NCBI GenBank assembly: GCA_021495925.1
Contig: JAKEKT010000009.1
Span: 248,001 to 312,000, forward strand
From: Diplodia intermedia
Lineage: Eukaryota; Ascomycota; Dothideomycetes; Botryosphaeriales; Botryosphaeriaceae
Length of the DNA stretch: 64,000 nucleotides
Direction of reading: 5' to 3'
A model generated the notes under the pieces. It did no database searches and had not been told where the DNA came from. It was given only the letters and a program-made list of their open reading frames with translations. Position 1 is the stretch's first letter. Every line of letters starts with the position of its first letter. Position numbers and translations under genes: made by a program. This document shows, in pieces, positions 1 to 9,792 of this stretch.

Positions 1-917
1 CGCGGGTCGCGACGGACTTTGAAGTTCCTCCTCCGCCGCCGCTGGTGCTGGCATCCAGGAGGCCGGCCAGCGGGAGCGAGGCGGGCGAGCCGCCGGTGGT
101 GTTGAGCAGCGCGCTCGCGCCGGCCGCCACGCCCAACGAGACGTCGACGAGCGCGAAGAAGCCGCCGCCGCCATCGCCATCGCCATCATCCTCGGTGGCA
201 GCGGTAACCGGCTCGCCGATGACGCGCGCCCGGTCGTAGCCGCCCCAGTACAGGCTGCCCGGCACGCCGTGCGCGGCGGACCCGACGTGCAGGCCGTAGC
301 TGACGCTCGGCACGACGCCCTCGCCGTGCGCGGACGGCAGTAGCGTGAGGTTCGACCGCGACAGTAGTGGTACGGCCGTCGTCGTCGTCGTCGTCTCGCC
401 GTCCGCCGCCGTCCAGTCGAACGTGGCCGCGCCGCCGTACAGCGACAGGTAGCCGACGTCCATCGCGTACGACATCCCGCCCGGATACGTCACCGAAAAC
501 ACGTCGTCCGCGACGGCGGTGCCGATCCGGTCCAGGTGGTGGTGGCACTCGAACGGCCCCCCGCCACCGCCGCCGCCGTCGCGGGTCAGCGTGAAGCGGT
601 CTGAGATGTAGCGGAGCTCGCCCTCGAGGCCCATGACGGAGGCCGTGTACGTCCCCGCCTCGTCGGTCCACGCGGATGGGGGGAAGGGCGCGCTGCTGCC
701 GCTCCACATGGAGGGGGACGTCTGGCAGTCGGATTGTTGGGATTTGCAGGCGCTGGCGTTGACGATGATGGAGGTTTGGAGGAGGGAGGGGAGGAGCCAT
801 TGGGTGGTCTATCCATTGTGTTAATCGGGGAGAACGGGTAATGGGTGTGTGTGTGGATATATATGTAAGTACCTGGGAGGGGTAGTCGACGTGGAGTTCT
901 GGAGTCCTCGTTAGCAT
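1..917 (-). CDS. Aspartic-protease-like (A1 fold) protein, C-terminus beyond the window
   Basis: Two exons are readable: 917..873 and 808..1, joined across a 64-bp intron (GT donor, GATTAAC branch, TAG acceptor), phase 0. The product runs off the left edge of the window. The downstream exon has the A1-family signature segment of Ser-Tyr-Gly-Leu-His-Val-Gly, Pro-Gly-Ser-Leu-Tyr-Trp-Gly-Gly-Tyr-Asp and Arg-Val-Ile-Gly, typical of fungal secreted pepsin-like proteins. No DTG/DTS catalytic triplet is visible in the N-terminal part. The first ATG gives no signal peptide; an in-frame TGA lies just before it, so a further upstream exon could exist. Several Ser/Gly/Asp-rich stretches are low complexity. 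Family assignment rests on motifs only; activity is doubtful. Confidence 0.5.
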
Positions 918-3814
918 TTTTTGTCAGATGGGGAGCATGGGGAGTCTCGAGTGTCACGTACTGATGACGTTCCACGGCCCGTCGGGGCCGACTGTCTCGT
1001 TGGAGCTAAAAGTGATTGGCCACGGCGCGGCGGCCGCGTGCGATGACGATGCGAACCTTGGTGTTGCAAGCGAAGCGAGAAATGCTAGTTTGCGGCATGT
1101 GCTGAAAGAGGAAGTCATGATGATTTGTTGCTCCGGCGAAGAAGTTGCGCTGCTGCACTACTACTACTACTCTCTTGACGACTGGTACTGCGCGCTTTCA
1201 CGCATCAAAAACCACCAAGCTAAACAGAAAAAGAACAACTCGGACGGCTGGGAATGACGAAAGGTAACCATGCGCAGGCCAGCGGCCCCAAAGGAACGCT
1301 CCGTCATTATGTACTTGAAAGTGTTTCCGCCCGCCCCCGGTCGGCCAAGGCCATGGCGCCAAGAAGTTAGGAGGGGAGTGCGGGCGCTCACACGGCTGGG
1401 GCGGGTGGTTGGAGCGAATGGCAGGTAGACGAACTATGTAATGATTGCTCTCGCTGCTTTTGCTTTGAAAGAATTTGGGGGCGGAAAGAGAGGGCGCCGG
1501 CTTTCGCACCTCGGCCCGCACTCGTGTCTGGGTGTCCCAACACTTCTCCATTGGTCCTGCCTCTCGGCCTCATTCATTCAAGCCGCTCGACGGGCCGCCG
1601 ATGGAAGTCGGCGTCAGTCTATCTAGATCCGGATCGCGGTTTCGAGCGGCGGTGTGGAAGGTGTTATCGAAAGAGCATCCCCTGCCTGGATCGTGATGAC
1701 TTTTTCTCCTCTTGTAGGTATCCGGAGTTTATGCTCCGACTGACCCCATCCTGACTGCGCTTTCGCAGAATCCTACGCCAGGACGCCATGTTTAGTCAGC
1801 CCACAGCTTTCCAATGGGGATGGTAGCTTGTTGTGTTACAATAAAGTTCTGACGCATCATCTTTTGCAGCAGTATCGATAACCAAAGGACCGTCGGGTCC
1901 CCAGCGGAGGCCAGGCATTGTCGCTGCGCTCAATCGAGATTGCTGCAGACCATCGGATTCGGGATGGAATCGTCGGCGTCGAGGAGCGAAAATTGCTGTG
2001 TAAAGGTCTACTTTGCTATGCAACGAGAGAATGGGAGATGGATGAGCTTTATGGGACCTTTCTTTTTAAGCGATGCGCAGGCGTATCCCGGTCGGCAAAC
2101 GGCTCCTCGTAATAACCTTAAGTCAACCAGCCGCGTAGGTTCCGTGTCTCGACCAAGACTCACAATCCAACTCCAGTAATCGGCCTCGGCTTGACTCTCA
2201 CCCTCATATCCCCACAGTCACGCGGAGCAAGGACAGAGAGAGTGTACCCAACTCCTCCACCATCAAACCATCAGGCAGAAGCTTCCACTTACTCCGATTC
2301 TCCGCCGCCAGGCCGCAGCCGACCACCTCTTCCTCCTCTCCTTCAGCCAGTCCCTGACCGGAAAGACGCGAACGAAGACGGTTGCCCTTAGGTTTGTCCG
2401 TATCCAAGCAGAGGGTGGGATATCCATATTTCTTCCTGAAGCCTCCATCATCCTTGGGTCTTTGCCTTCCAAACAAACATGAGCCGCCGGACTGGGGCGT
2501 CACTGTTGTTGACGGATGCTGCATGGGTTTGAAAGGTACGTGTCAAGCGTCTTGCAAGGTCGAAATGCCGTGGATCTCAGCCTTCTCGCCGGCTCGGAAC
2601 TTCGAAAATAGGGATGGTGCGTGTGCCGGGACGCAAGGCTTCATGGGGAGCACTTGTCGGATGATGCCAGAGACATTCTTCGTTGGGTGGGCCGAGCTCC
2701 CTCTTTGGCGGGCCTATCGATTCCAAATAGCCCGTTTCGCCTTTGATGCAGCGTAAACAGATATATCGGTCTGTGTCGGCGTTTAACAGCTTCAGACGGA
2801 TGGGGTTTGTGATGGGGAAAGGAAATTACCTTCCTCATTTGAATCCTTTCGCTGAGGAAGAGTCCATCTTGAGTCGTGTTTGCACCATACAATCAATCTG
2901 CGCAAAGAAGGTTGCACTGTGTATTCAAGGCGGGCCATCCAAGGGAGTGCGGGGTTTTAAGACTGTCTTGTATTGGGCTACGCACTTATACATACGTAAG
3001 TGCAGGGAATGGGCCCCCAAATGATGCCATGGTGCCAAGTTCCAGTCATCTCAGCCCAGCGTGATGCTGACAGGTAGAGCGCCATACCGTTCTCGGAAAA
3101 AGTAAGTGTACCGAAGCCTCCAAGCGTTCACAATCAAAGCCCACGGCCGCAGCATCAAGCTCACCGTCTGCCTTTGCAGAGCCGACGCGCAATAGAGCGG
3201 CGAGCACATCTTAGCGTTCGAAAGCGGCGAATGAAGCGCTACACTGCGGAGTCGAGTATGATGAGAGATGCACTGCGCGCCGTCGCGCCCATATGGAGGT
3301 GCTTCATGGCGCGTGTCCAGCAGAAGACGGTTGAAGGGAAAGCGCGGCATTCTTGTTATCGTCATGATCTGTCGCATGGGTTGGCCGATTGATAGAGCCG
3401 ATGTCATCCATGCGAACGCCTTCAGTGAGGCGAATAGAGTAGCCAAGGGCTGGTTGTCCAATAGCGGCGGGAGGGACGAGTAAAGGATGACGGCATCTGG
3501 ATAAGTCTAAACATGCGTCGAGAGTTAGCTACGTCCAGACGTGGCATGATAATTTGTCTTACCAACATCGCTCGCCATCTGACGGTCGACGGAGGCGAAG
3601 TGTAGATGTAATAGCAACGGGACGTAGAAACATCAGCAAAGGTCGATGCGATGACGGCAGCGACGGCGGCAGCAGGGAAAAATGGAGAGGTAAAAGGTTT
3701 TTGCTGTGAGCTCGCTGTTGGATCCGCAAGGAGGTGAAGCATATAGGAGGACACGATTGTTCAGAGTCCCATACGGAGGTGAAGCAGATGGGGAGGCGCG
3801 TATGCTCAGAATGT

Positions 3815-3935
3815 GGACGCTGTGTATGAAAATCAAGGTTGAGTAGAAGAAGTAGCCGGAGTGGAGGAGTGGACGATGTGTATGAAAATCAAGATTGAGT
3901 AGAAGAAGTAGGTAGCCGGAGTGAAGGAGCCGGCG
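3815..3935. repeat. Minisatellite, about 56-bp unit, two copies
   Basis: The element beginning TGTGTATGAAAATCAAG and continuing through GAGTAGAAGAAGTAG to CCGGAGTG occurs at 3821 and again at 3877. The second copy has a 4-bp GTAG duplication and a few substitutions. Confidence 0.8.
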
Positions 3936-4030
3936 ATGCGATCGCCCGGTCGCTCGCAGGTTGAAGCGGCGTAGAGGACTGGTGGAGAGTTTGCTCGAGG
4001 TGCTGGTCATCCGCGGGTAAGGGCTGGTGG

Positions 4031-4150
4031 GTATGACGGTCGGAGAGCTGCGGTTGTTTCATGGGCAATGGTCGTGGCGGCGGTGGTGGACATGACGGTC
4101 GGAGAGTTGCGACCGTTTCATGGGCAATGGCCGCGGCGGCGGCGGCGGAC
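4031..4150. repeat. Minisatellite, about 59-bp unit, two copies
   Basis: ATGACGGTCGGAGAG, then a GTTTCATGGGCAATGG core, then a CGGCGG run occurs at 4033 and 4092. The copies differ at several positions, mostly in the GC-rich tail. Confidence 0.8.
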
Positions 4151-4225
4151 GATGCTGTTGGTGCAGCAGTGGGTGGAGCGCGTCGTGTCACTGAGCAAAG
4201 CTTGGACAATGAGTGCGCCAAATCG

Positions 4226-4360
4226 AGGGCGTTGGGTGATGTGGAGCGCGGGGCGAATGTCAGGAAGAGGGCAAAGGTGGAGGGCGTTGAGTGACGCGGA
4301 GCGTGGAACGGGTATCAAGAAGTGGGCGAGGTGGAGGGCGCTGGGTGAGGCGCATCATGG
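4226..4360. repeat. Minisatellite, about 54-bp unit, about 2.5 copies
   Basis: AGGGCGTTGGGTGA-like starts recur at 4226, 4281 and 4334, each followed by a GGAGCG segment or its remnant and a GGGC(A/G)A(A/G)GTGG-like end. The units are more diverged than the two neighbouring repeats. Confidence 0.65.
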
Positions 4361-4997
4361 GGGCGGCGGGCGGCTGCGACGGTGCTCAGGAAGGGCGGGC
4401 GGCGGTGGAAGATCGCGACCGGCATGAGCATCATGAGGAATGTGAGACTGGAGTGGCAGAGAGTCTCTGGGGCAGGTAGGAAAGGGTGGGCGAAAGCTGG
4501 TTGCGCGGGGGGGTAATAGATATATTGGTTCCGCGAAACCCATACCATCAAAATCCACAGTGGTCGGACTGAACTGAAGATGTGTCTGTTGAGTGGCATA
4601 CATGATACTATACTAAGTCTTCTGCGGGGGTCACTAGTGGTCGCCAGGCGTTGTCACTCACAGATGGGGCAGCTGCATACTGGGAGAAGGTTTTCAGCAT
4701 ACGTCCTTCGGTTGAAAAGACCGGGGGTCACCGGATCGCTACGGCTAGATCAAAACGGTGTAAAATGAGCTTTCCTTTTTGCCCTTCTTGGGCTTCATTT
4801 TTGGCCCGATATAGCGAGGATTTGGAGGACAAGCACGGTCGGGTGGCCGTTGAACGGGCTGGAGCATCGGGGTTTCGAACTTCGAACCACGAGTAGCGCC
4901 CGCATCGCGGCCGCATGGGGAAGTCTTTTGGTGGGTACCGCTCGATTATGGCAGGAGCGTGGTGTTACCTTGACAACCAACCCGCACGCGGGCTGGC

Positions 4998-6557
4998 TCA
5001 CTTGCCAAGCAGATGCTTCCCGCTCGTCCCCCCGAACATGGCCGTCTTGATCCCCCTCAAACCACTGATCGGCACCCGCTCCTCCTTCGCCTTGACCTTG
5101 TCGTAAACATTCGGCAGCGTCTCCGCCTTGTACTTGCTCCTCAACCCGTCGTACCAGCTCTTGTCGTAAATCTGCCAGAACTCGTCCTCCGTGTAGTACG
5201 CGTTGGCGTACAACCACTTGAACCCGCCCAGCCGCCTCACCTCCGCCTCGAGCTCGCGGTTCAACTTGACGAACGGCTCCGCCTTGCGGGGACCGGGGCC
5301 CCAGACGCCAACATTCAGCAGAAACTGCGGGCCGCCGCCCCCCGCTCCCGCTCCCGCCCCCGCCGCGCTGATCCCCGTCGTCTCCGTAGCGCTGCCACCC
5401 GATTCCGCGCCCGAGTCCGCCGGCGACGCCGCCGTCGCGGCCGCCGCCTTCTTCTCCGGATCCCTGCCGATCTTGGCGTGCAGAGGCACCGCCGCCGCGT
5501 TCTCGACGCGCAGCGGGCAGAGCCACAGCGGGTAGTTCTTCACCGCGCCGTCGACCCAGTTGATGAAGTCCTCGGCGCCGTCGAAGGGCAGGGCGAGGTC
5601 CTGGATGATGTACTGCTGGGTGAAGCCGCTGGCGTTGAGGGCGGCGTACATGCGGCGCGTGTGCATGAGGCGGTCGAGGATCAAGCGGGACAGGCGGTCG
5701 AAGGGCGTGTGGAAGCGCTTGAAGGCGTAACGGCCGGTCCAGAAGGCGCCGCGGTCGTAGCGGAAGAGGTAGTCGGTGAGCGGGACCGCTTCGACGTGGT
5801 TGGGCTTGCCGACCTTGGTGACGGAGTCGGCGTGGAGGTAGAACCAGTTGTCCCACGCGCGGGAGAAGCGTTGGGTCTTGTTCGAGGGGGAGTCGGTCAG
5901 CTTGCCGAGCATGATGGTGCCGCGCTTGAGGGAGAACATGATGCCGTCGATGTATTCGTGCTTTTCCTCGGCCATGGCGCGCTCCAGGGTTTGGATGGCA
6001 GACGGCACGCTGTCGACGGTCACATACTCCAGCTCGACGAACTTCTTGGCGGGAATGAGCTGGATCTCAAACAGCGTCGTCACGCAAAGAGTGCCGTAGG
6101 TGCCCGGGGCGCCATAGAAGAGGTCGGAATGCTCGGTGGGCGATGCTTTTGCGATTTCGCCGGTGGGGAGAATAACATCACACCAATTGACGATGCGGTC
6201 GAAGAAACCCCATTTCCAAGAAGAACTCTCACCGGCTACGCCGGAGAAGCCTCCGCCGGTGGTGATTCCAGGAAACTCCATGACCACGGGGGGTATCAGT
6301 CCATACTTCAGGGTTTCCTCGGCCAGAGCGTCCATGGGCACGTTGGGCTGTACAAGAGCAACCTGGCGGTCCTTGTCGACCTTCAAAACGTGATTGAAAT
6401 TGCTCATGTCGAGCATCTTTTTTCTGTCAAACTGGACAATCCTGGTGCTGTTGGTGGAGCCATGGTAGATTCGGAAAGGCTCTTTGCGGTTGTAAAAACC
6501 CTCAACCTGGGAAGCAATGGCCTTGACGGCGTTGTTGTGGTGGTCCACACTAGACAT
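4998..6557 (-). CDS. Delta(24)-sterol reductase-like FAD oxidoreductase (DHCR24/DIMINUTO family)
   Basis: Single-exon gene of 519 aa with an ATG start at 6557. The N-terminal half is a PCMH-type FAD-binding domain: a VALVQPNVPMD segment, a Pro-Gly-Ile-Thr-Thr-Gly-Gly-Gly flavin loop near residue 116, and an SDLFYGAPGTYGTL segment. The C-terminal half has the family's YDRGAFW and Tyr/Phe-rich ETLPNVYDK region. Family members reduce the C24 double bond of sterol side chains with NADPH and FAD at the ER. The human enzyme has an N-terminal membrane helix; this one does not. A stretch of about 40 residues rich in Ala, Gly and Ser (about residues 380-418) interrupts the C-terminal domain. Whether the fungal enzyme acts on an ergosterol intermediate or another sterol cannot be read from sequence. 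Confidence 0.85.
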   Translation of the reverse strand: MSSVDHHNNAVKAIASQVEGFYNRKEPFRIYHGSTNSTRIVQFDRKKMLDMSNFNHVLKVDKDRQVALVQPNVPMDALAEETLKYGLIPPVVMEFPGITTGGGFSGVAGESSSWKWGFFDRIVNWCDVILPTGEIAKASPTEHSDLFYGAPGTYGTLCVTTLFEIQLIPAKKFVELEYVTVDSVPSAIQTLERAMAEEKHEYIDGIMFSLKRGTIMLGKLTDSPSNKTQRFSRAWDNWFYLHADSVTKVGKPNHVEAVPLTDYLFRYDRGAFWTGRYAFKRFHTPFDRLSRLILDRLMHTRRMYAALNASGFTQQYIIQDLALPFDGAEDFINWVDGAVKNYPLWLCPLRVENAAAVPLHAKIGRDPEKKAAAATAASPADSGAESGGSATETTGISAAGAGAGAGGGGPQFLLNVGVWGPGPRKAEPFVKLNRELEAEVRRLGGFKWLYANAYYTEDEFWQIYDKSWYDGLRSKYKAETLPNVYDKVKAKEERVPISGLRGIKTAMFGGTSGKHLLGK

Positions 6558-7734
6558 TATGAGCTACTGCTACACCCAGGATAGACAATTAGGCACTAAA
6601 TGGATCGGATCGAGTAAGGGGAATGCGGCCAGTATCGGAACAATCAGCACGTGGGGGAATCCCGGGGTATTAACAGTATCCGAACGTTCCGGTGAGGGAT
6701 GAGGGGAGTCAACCAGAGGAGTGAGACAGCTAGCCTCAAAACGAGATGGGTATCACTTGCTGCGTGGATCAAAAAGCTGGGCGGGGAAGCAACAGTATTA
6801 CACCGCAACGAACTCGACGATTGATGTGTCTCCCTCAGTAGCAATCGCGTGGTTGAGGTGAGGCTCAGTCCACGATGACGCAATGCAATCCGTGTCGCCC
6901 GGCCCGAAAAAGCCCCGTCCAGCCGGCCATACGATCCTACCCGGCGGTTTGCCCTCCTCCTTTCTTCAAAGCAATTCGTAGTGTGAGAATCCCCAATACC
7001 CAAAGGTAAATTTCCTTGTTGTTTGCTCTTTCAGCCAGAACCTCAAACAGCTCCGCCGGAGTCGATTGGCCCTGTTTGATTTGTTACGCACATGCGAGGG
7101 ATGTCTGGATAAGCATATATGGGACACTACTGTAGGTGGACGTATGCTTGCCAATGATATTGCTTCAATGGGAGGCAATAGCCAGCGCGTAAGCAAAAGT
7201 ACGTATCAGTAAGAACCAATACCATTTTCGTATCATATTGGTCCGCAACAGAGTGATCTAAGCCATTTACTCATCCAAAGAAGAATTCAACTGATCTACG
7301 AGCACGCTCAACGCCGTCAATTAAATCTTTGTCTGCATTAAACATAACACCTATACCTCTAGATTGCATCAAAGGATCATATACCCGACGAGTAAAAGAC
7401 AGAATATAAGAGAGCAGTGAGTGAGCCATTTCCCTCCCATTTCCACCGCTTCCATGCCAGCGTGTGCATTCAGTCTAGTCTCCTACTCTTCTCAAGACGC
7501 CGTCGAACGTCATAAACATTAAGGAAAGAAAAAAAGATAATAACAATAATAAAAGGCGCCAACGCTATGCATACCAAGACAAACACCCTTATCCCAGACG
7601 AACGAAACAAACAAAAAAACACCCGCCTCCCAGAACAATACCTCAAAAGAAAAAAGCCCCCCTTTTATCCACCCTTCACAAGAAGAAGAGGCAAAGGGAG
7701 GAAACAAGAAAGGGAAAAGCCACTTGCTTCTTCC
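6558..7734. other. Intergenic, nothing recognised
   Basis: This stretch lies between the 5' end of the sterol reductase and the 3' end of the RBR ligase, both on the minus strand. It should contain the reductase promoter and the ligase 3' UTR. It is more AT-rich from 7200 to 7700. No RNA gene or repeat is evident. Confidence 0.4.
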
Positions 7735-9792
7735 CTACTCCAAAACGGCATCGACCACCCAATCCAGCCACTCCTCCCACTCGCTGACGCTGCCCACACC
7801 CACAATCTCCTGCTGCCGCCGCTGCTGCTGCTGCTTGCCGGCCGTGGCATGGTACCCCAGCAGGGCGGCCTGCTGCACGCTCAGGCCGGCGACGTCGCCG
7901 GCGCCGCCCTCGCCCTCGCCGCCGCTGTTGCGCTCCTTCCACTCGCGCTCCGCCTCGCGCGCCGCGTCGCGGACGACGGCCTCGACGTCCTCCTCGGCGT
8001 ACAGGTGGCACTTGTCGCACTGGCCGCACGCGTTGTCGACGCCGGGGTTGTTGCCGCGGAAGTGGTTGCAGAAGTGGCGGTAGCCCTCGTCGGCCGTGAT
8101 GCGCTGCCGGCACACGTAGCACATGGCGTAGCCGCACACGCACACCAGCTTGTTGCACCCGCCGCCCTTGAGGAACGACGTGTTGCAGCGCGGGCACGTG
8201 CGCTTCACCGCGTTGGACACGGCGTTCTCGACGTGCGTCCGCAGCGACGCCAGCGCCGACTCGTGGCACACGTGCGGGTCGCGCCACGCCTTGTGGCACG
8301 CCAGGCACGACGCCCGGCCGCACCCGGGCGCCGCGCACGTGAAGCGCAGGCCGCGGCGGCGGCGGGCGACGCGCTGGCGCGAGGAGAGGACGGGCGAGAG
8401 CAGGTCGATGCGGAAGCGCGAGGGGAGGAGGTAGTTGAGCGTGACGAAGAAGAAGGAGAAGAGGGAGAGGAAGCGGACGAGGAGGTAGATGGGCTTGAGG
8501 TAGAGGAAGTGCGCGGCCGAGACGATCCAGATGCCGAGGAAGCGACGGGAGCGTCGTTTCCACGAGAGCAGCGGCAGCGTGACGTCGTCGATCTCGGCGT
8601 AGGCACAGAAGGGACATTGAATGAACGGAAGGTCGCTTTTCCGCAGCGAGTCCGTAACGGCCCGTTCTTCGAATCTGCGGAAAGTGGCTTCGCCATCACT
8701 TTCTTCGGCGAGTGCGCGCATAACAGAGTGCTGTGGGAGACATCCATGGCATTGGCCTTCGGACACAGGGGCGATGCAGTTCAGCGTCAGCCTGTCCGTG
8801 TTCACGCTGCGAGCCCAGCCTTGTCCATACAGCGCCTCGTTCATGGAGAAGCGGATGCAGCGGAAGCATATCCAGTGGCCGTTCTGGTCGCACGCCGACA
8901 TGTGCTCAAACGCGCTGGGAGTAAAGCAGCACTCGCAGTCGTACATCTCGCCGGCAGCTTCGGCTTCTTCCTCGTTGAGTTGCTCTGCGAGAGCTCGATC
9001 CTGGACCATCCTCTCCTCATTCTGCTTGACCAGCAGCGGGGCAATAAGAGTATCGTACAGCTCCTTGTTGAGCTCCGCGCTCTTGGTCAGCATCAGTCGC
9101 GGCACCAACGCCCCACCAGTCCGCGGATCCGGTTTCTGCCAGGCAACGAGCGGGTGATCCTGGGCAGACGGCGGCTTTCGGCGGGTAAAGAAGCTTGTGA
9201 CTGAAAACCTCCACGACTTGGTAACGAGGGCCAGCAGGGTCGGGCGAGCCTGGGTGTAGGAATAGTTGCATTCGGCCAGCACGGCGCGGATGGTCGAGTG
9301 ACTCAAGCCCTTGAATTCTTGATATAAAGCCTCCTTGACCGCCAGCTTGTACGATTCGTTCCGAAACCTCTCCTCGACGGGCAACCTGGCGTCTTCGTCG
9401 GAGATGTGGCGCGAGAGTGGTGGGTTGTCGGCAGCGTCCCGGTCCTTCTGGTCGAGCGGGGAGGCCCGATGGCGGCCGCGCACCCAACGGTCGGGTTGTC
9501 GGAGCATGGCTTCGGTGACGACCTCGATCCTGCTTTCTTCGGAGAAGCTGTTCAGCATCTCACGGAAGACCTCAGGCTGGACATCCGGAAAGACGGTGGT
9601 GAGGACGTCGAGCTGGGCATTGAGCGAACTTGAGTCGGGGTCGTCAGGCTCGAGGCGCGGATGGTCGGGATCGAAGGAAGGCACGGCATGCGGGCTGATG
9701 CTCTGGCTCCGGCGAGCCGTGGGCGTATCAGCAGGCTCGGGCTGGGGTTGGCGGGGGCGCAGGGTTGCGCGAAAGGGGAGACCGGACAGCAT
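7735..9792 (-). CDS. RBR-type E3 ubiquitin ligase (RNF216/TRIAD3-like) with CUE-like domain
   Basis: Intronless, 685 aa, ATG at 9792. Residues about 57-100 resemble a CUE ubiquitin-binding domain (LDVLTTVFPD and a three-helix pattern). RING1 lies at about 286-350 (Cys pairs at 286/288-289 and 309-312), the IBR starts with CPFC at 393-396 and resumes with CAAPGC at 486-491, and RING2 is at 533-561. The RING2 GGGC Cys546 aligns with the catalytic cysteine of RBR ligases, which forms a thioester with ubiquitin before transfer. The order and the HFCNHF tail match the RNF216 group. Between the two IBR halves sit two hydrophobic stretches (about 419-456) that look like a membrane hairpin. A Gln run (654-657) precedes the C-terminus. 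Substrate unknown. Confidence 0.85.
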   Translation of the reverse strand: MLSGLPFRATLRPRQPQPEPADTPTARRSQSISPHAVPSFDPDHPRLEPDDPDSSSLNAQLDVLTTVFPDVQPEVFREMLNSFSEESRIEVVTEAMLRQPDRWVRGRHRASPLDQKDRDAADNPPLSRHISDEDARLPVEERFRNESYKLAVKEALYQEFKGLSHSTIRAVLAECNYSYTQARPTLLALVTKSWRFSVTSFFTRRKPPSAQDHPLVAWQKPDPRTGGALVPRLMLTKSAELNKELYDTLIAPLLVKQNEERMVQDRALAEQLNEEEAEAAGEMYDCECCFTPSAFEHMSACDQNGHWICFRCIRFSMNEALYGQGWARSVNTDRLTLNCIAPVSEGQCHGCLPQHSVMRALAEESDGEATFRRFEERAVTDSLRKSDLPFIQCPFCAYAEIDDVTLPLLSWKRRSRRFLGIWIVSAAHFLYLKPIYLLVRFLSLFSFFFVTLNYLLPSRFRIDLLSPVLSSRQRVARRRRGLRFTCAAPGCGRASCLACHKAWRDPHVCHESALASLRTHVENAVSNAVKRTCPRCNTSFLKGGGCNKLVCVCGYAMCYVCRQRITADEGYRHFCNHFRGNNPGVDNACGQCDKCHLYAEEDVEAVVRDAAREAEREWKERNSGGEGEGGAGDVAGLSVQQAALLGYHATAGKQQQQRRQQEIVGVGSVSEWEEWLDWVVDAVLE

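Larger units (their letters stand above)
918..4997. other. 4.1-kb region without a recognisable gene
   Basis: No open frame here resembles a known family or has convincing start and splice structure. The longest frames are about 110-140 codons and overlap one another on both strands. Three diverged minisatellites (3815-4360) are the only clear structure. The right part lies downstream of the sterol reductase and may hold its 3' UTR. Confidence 0.5.

Noticed and set aside
5013..6584. 523-codon plus-strand frame
   Set aside because: Antisense shadow of the DHCR24-like gene; the minus strand carries the real motifs.
7567..9204. 545-codon plus-strand frame
   Set aside because: Antisense to the RBR ligase, Arg/Ala/Val-rich with no domain.
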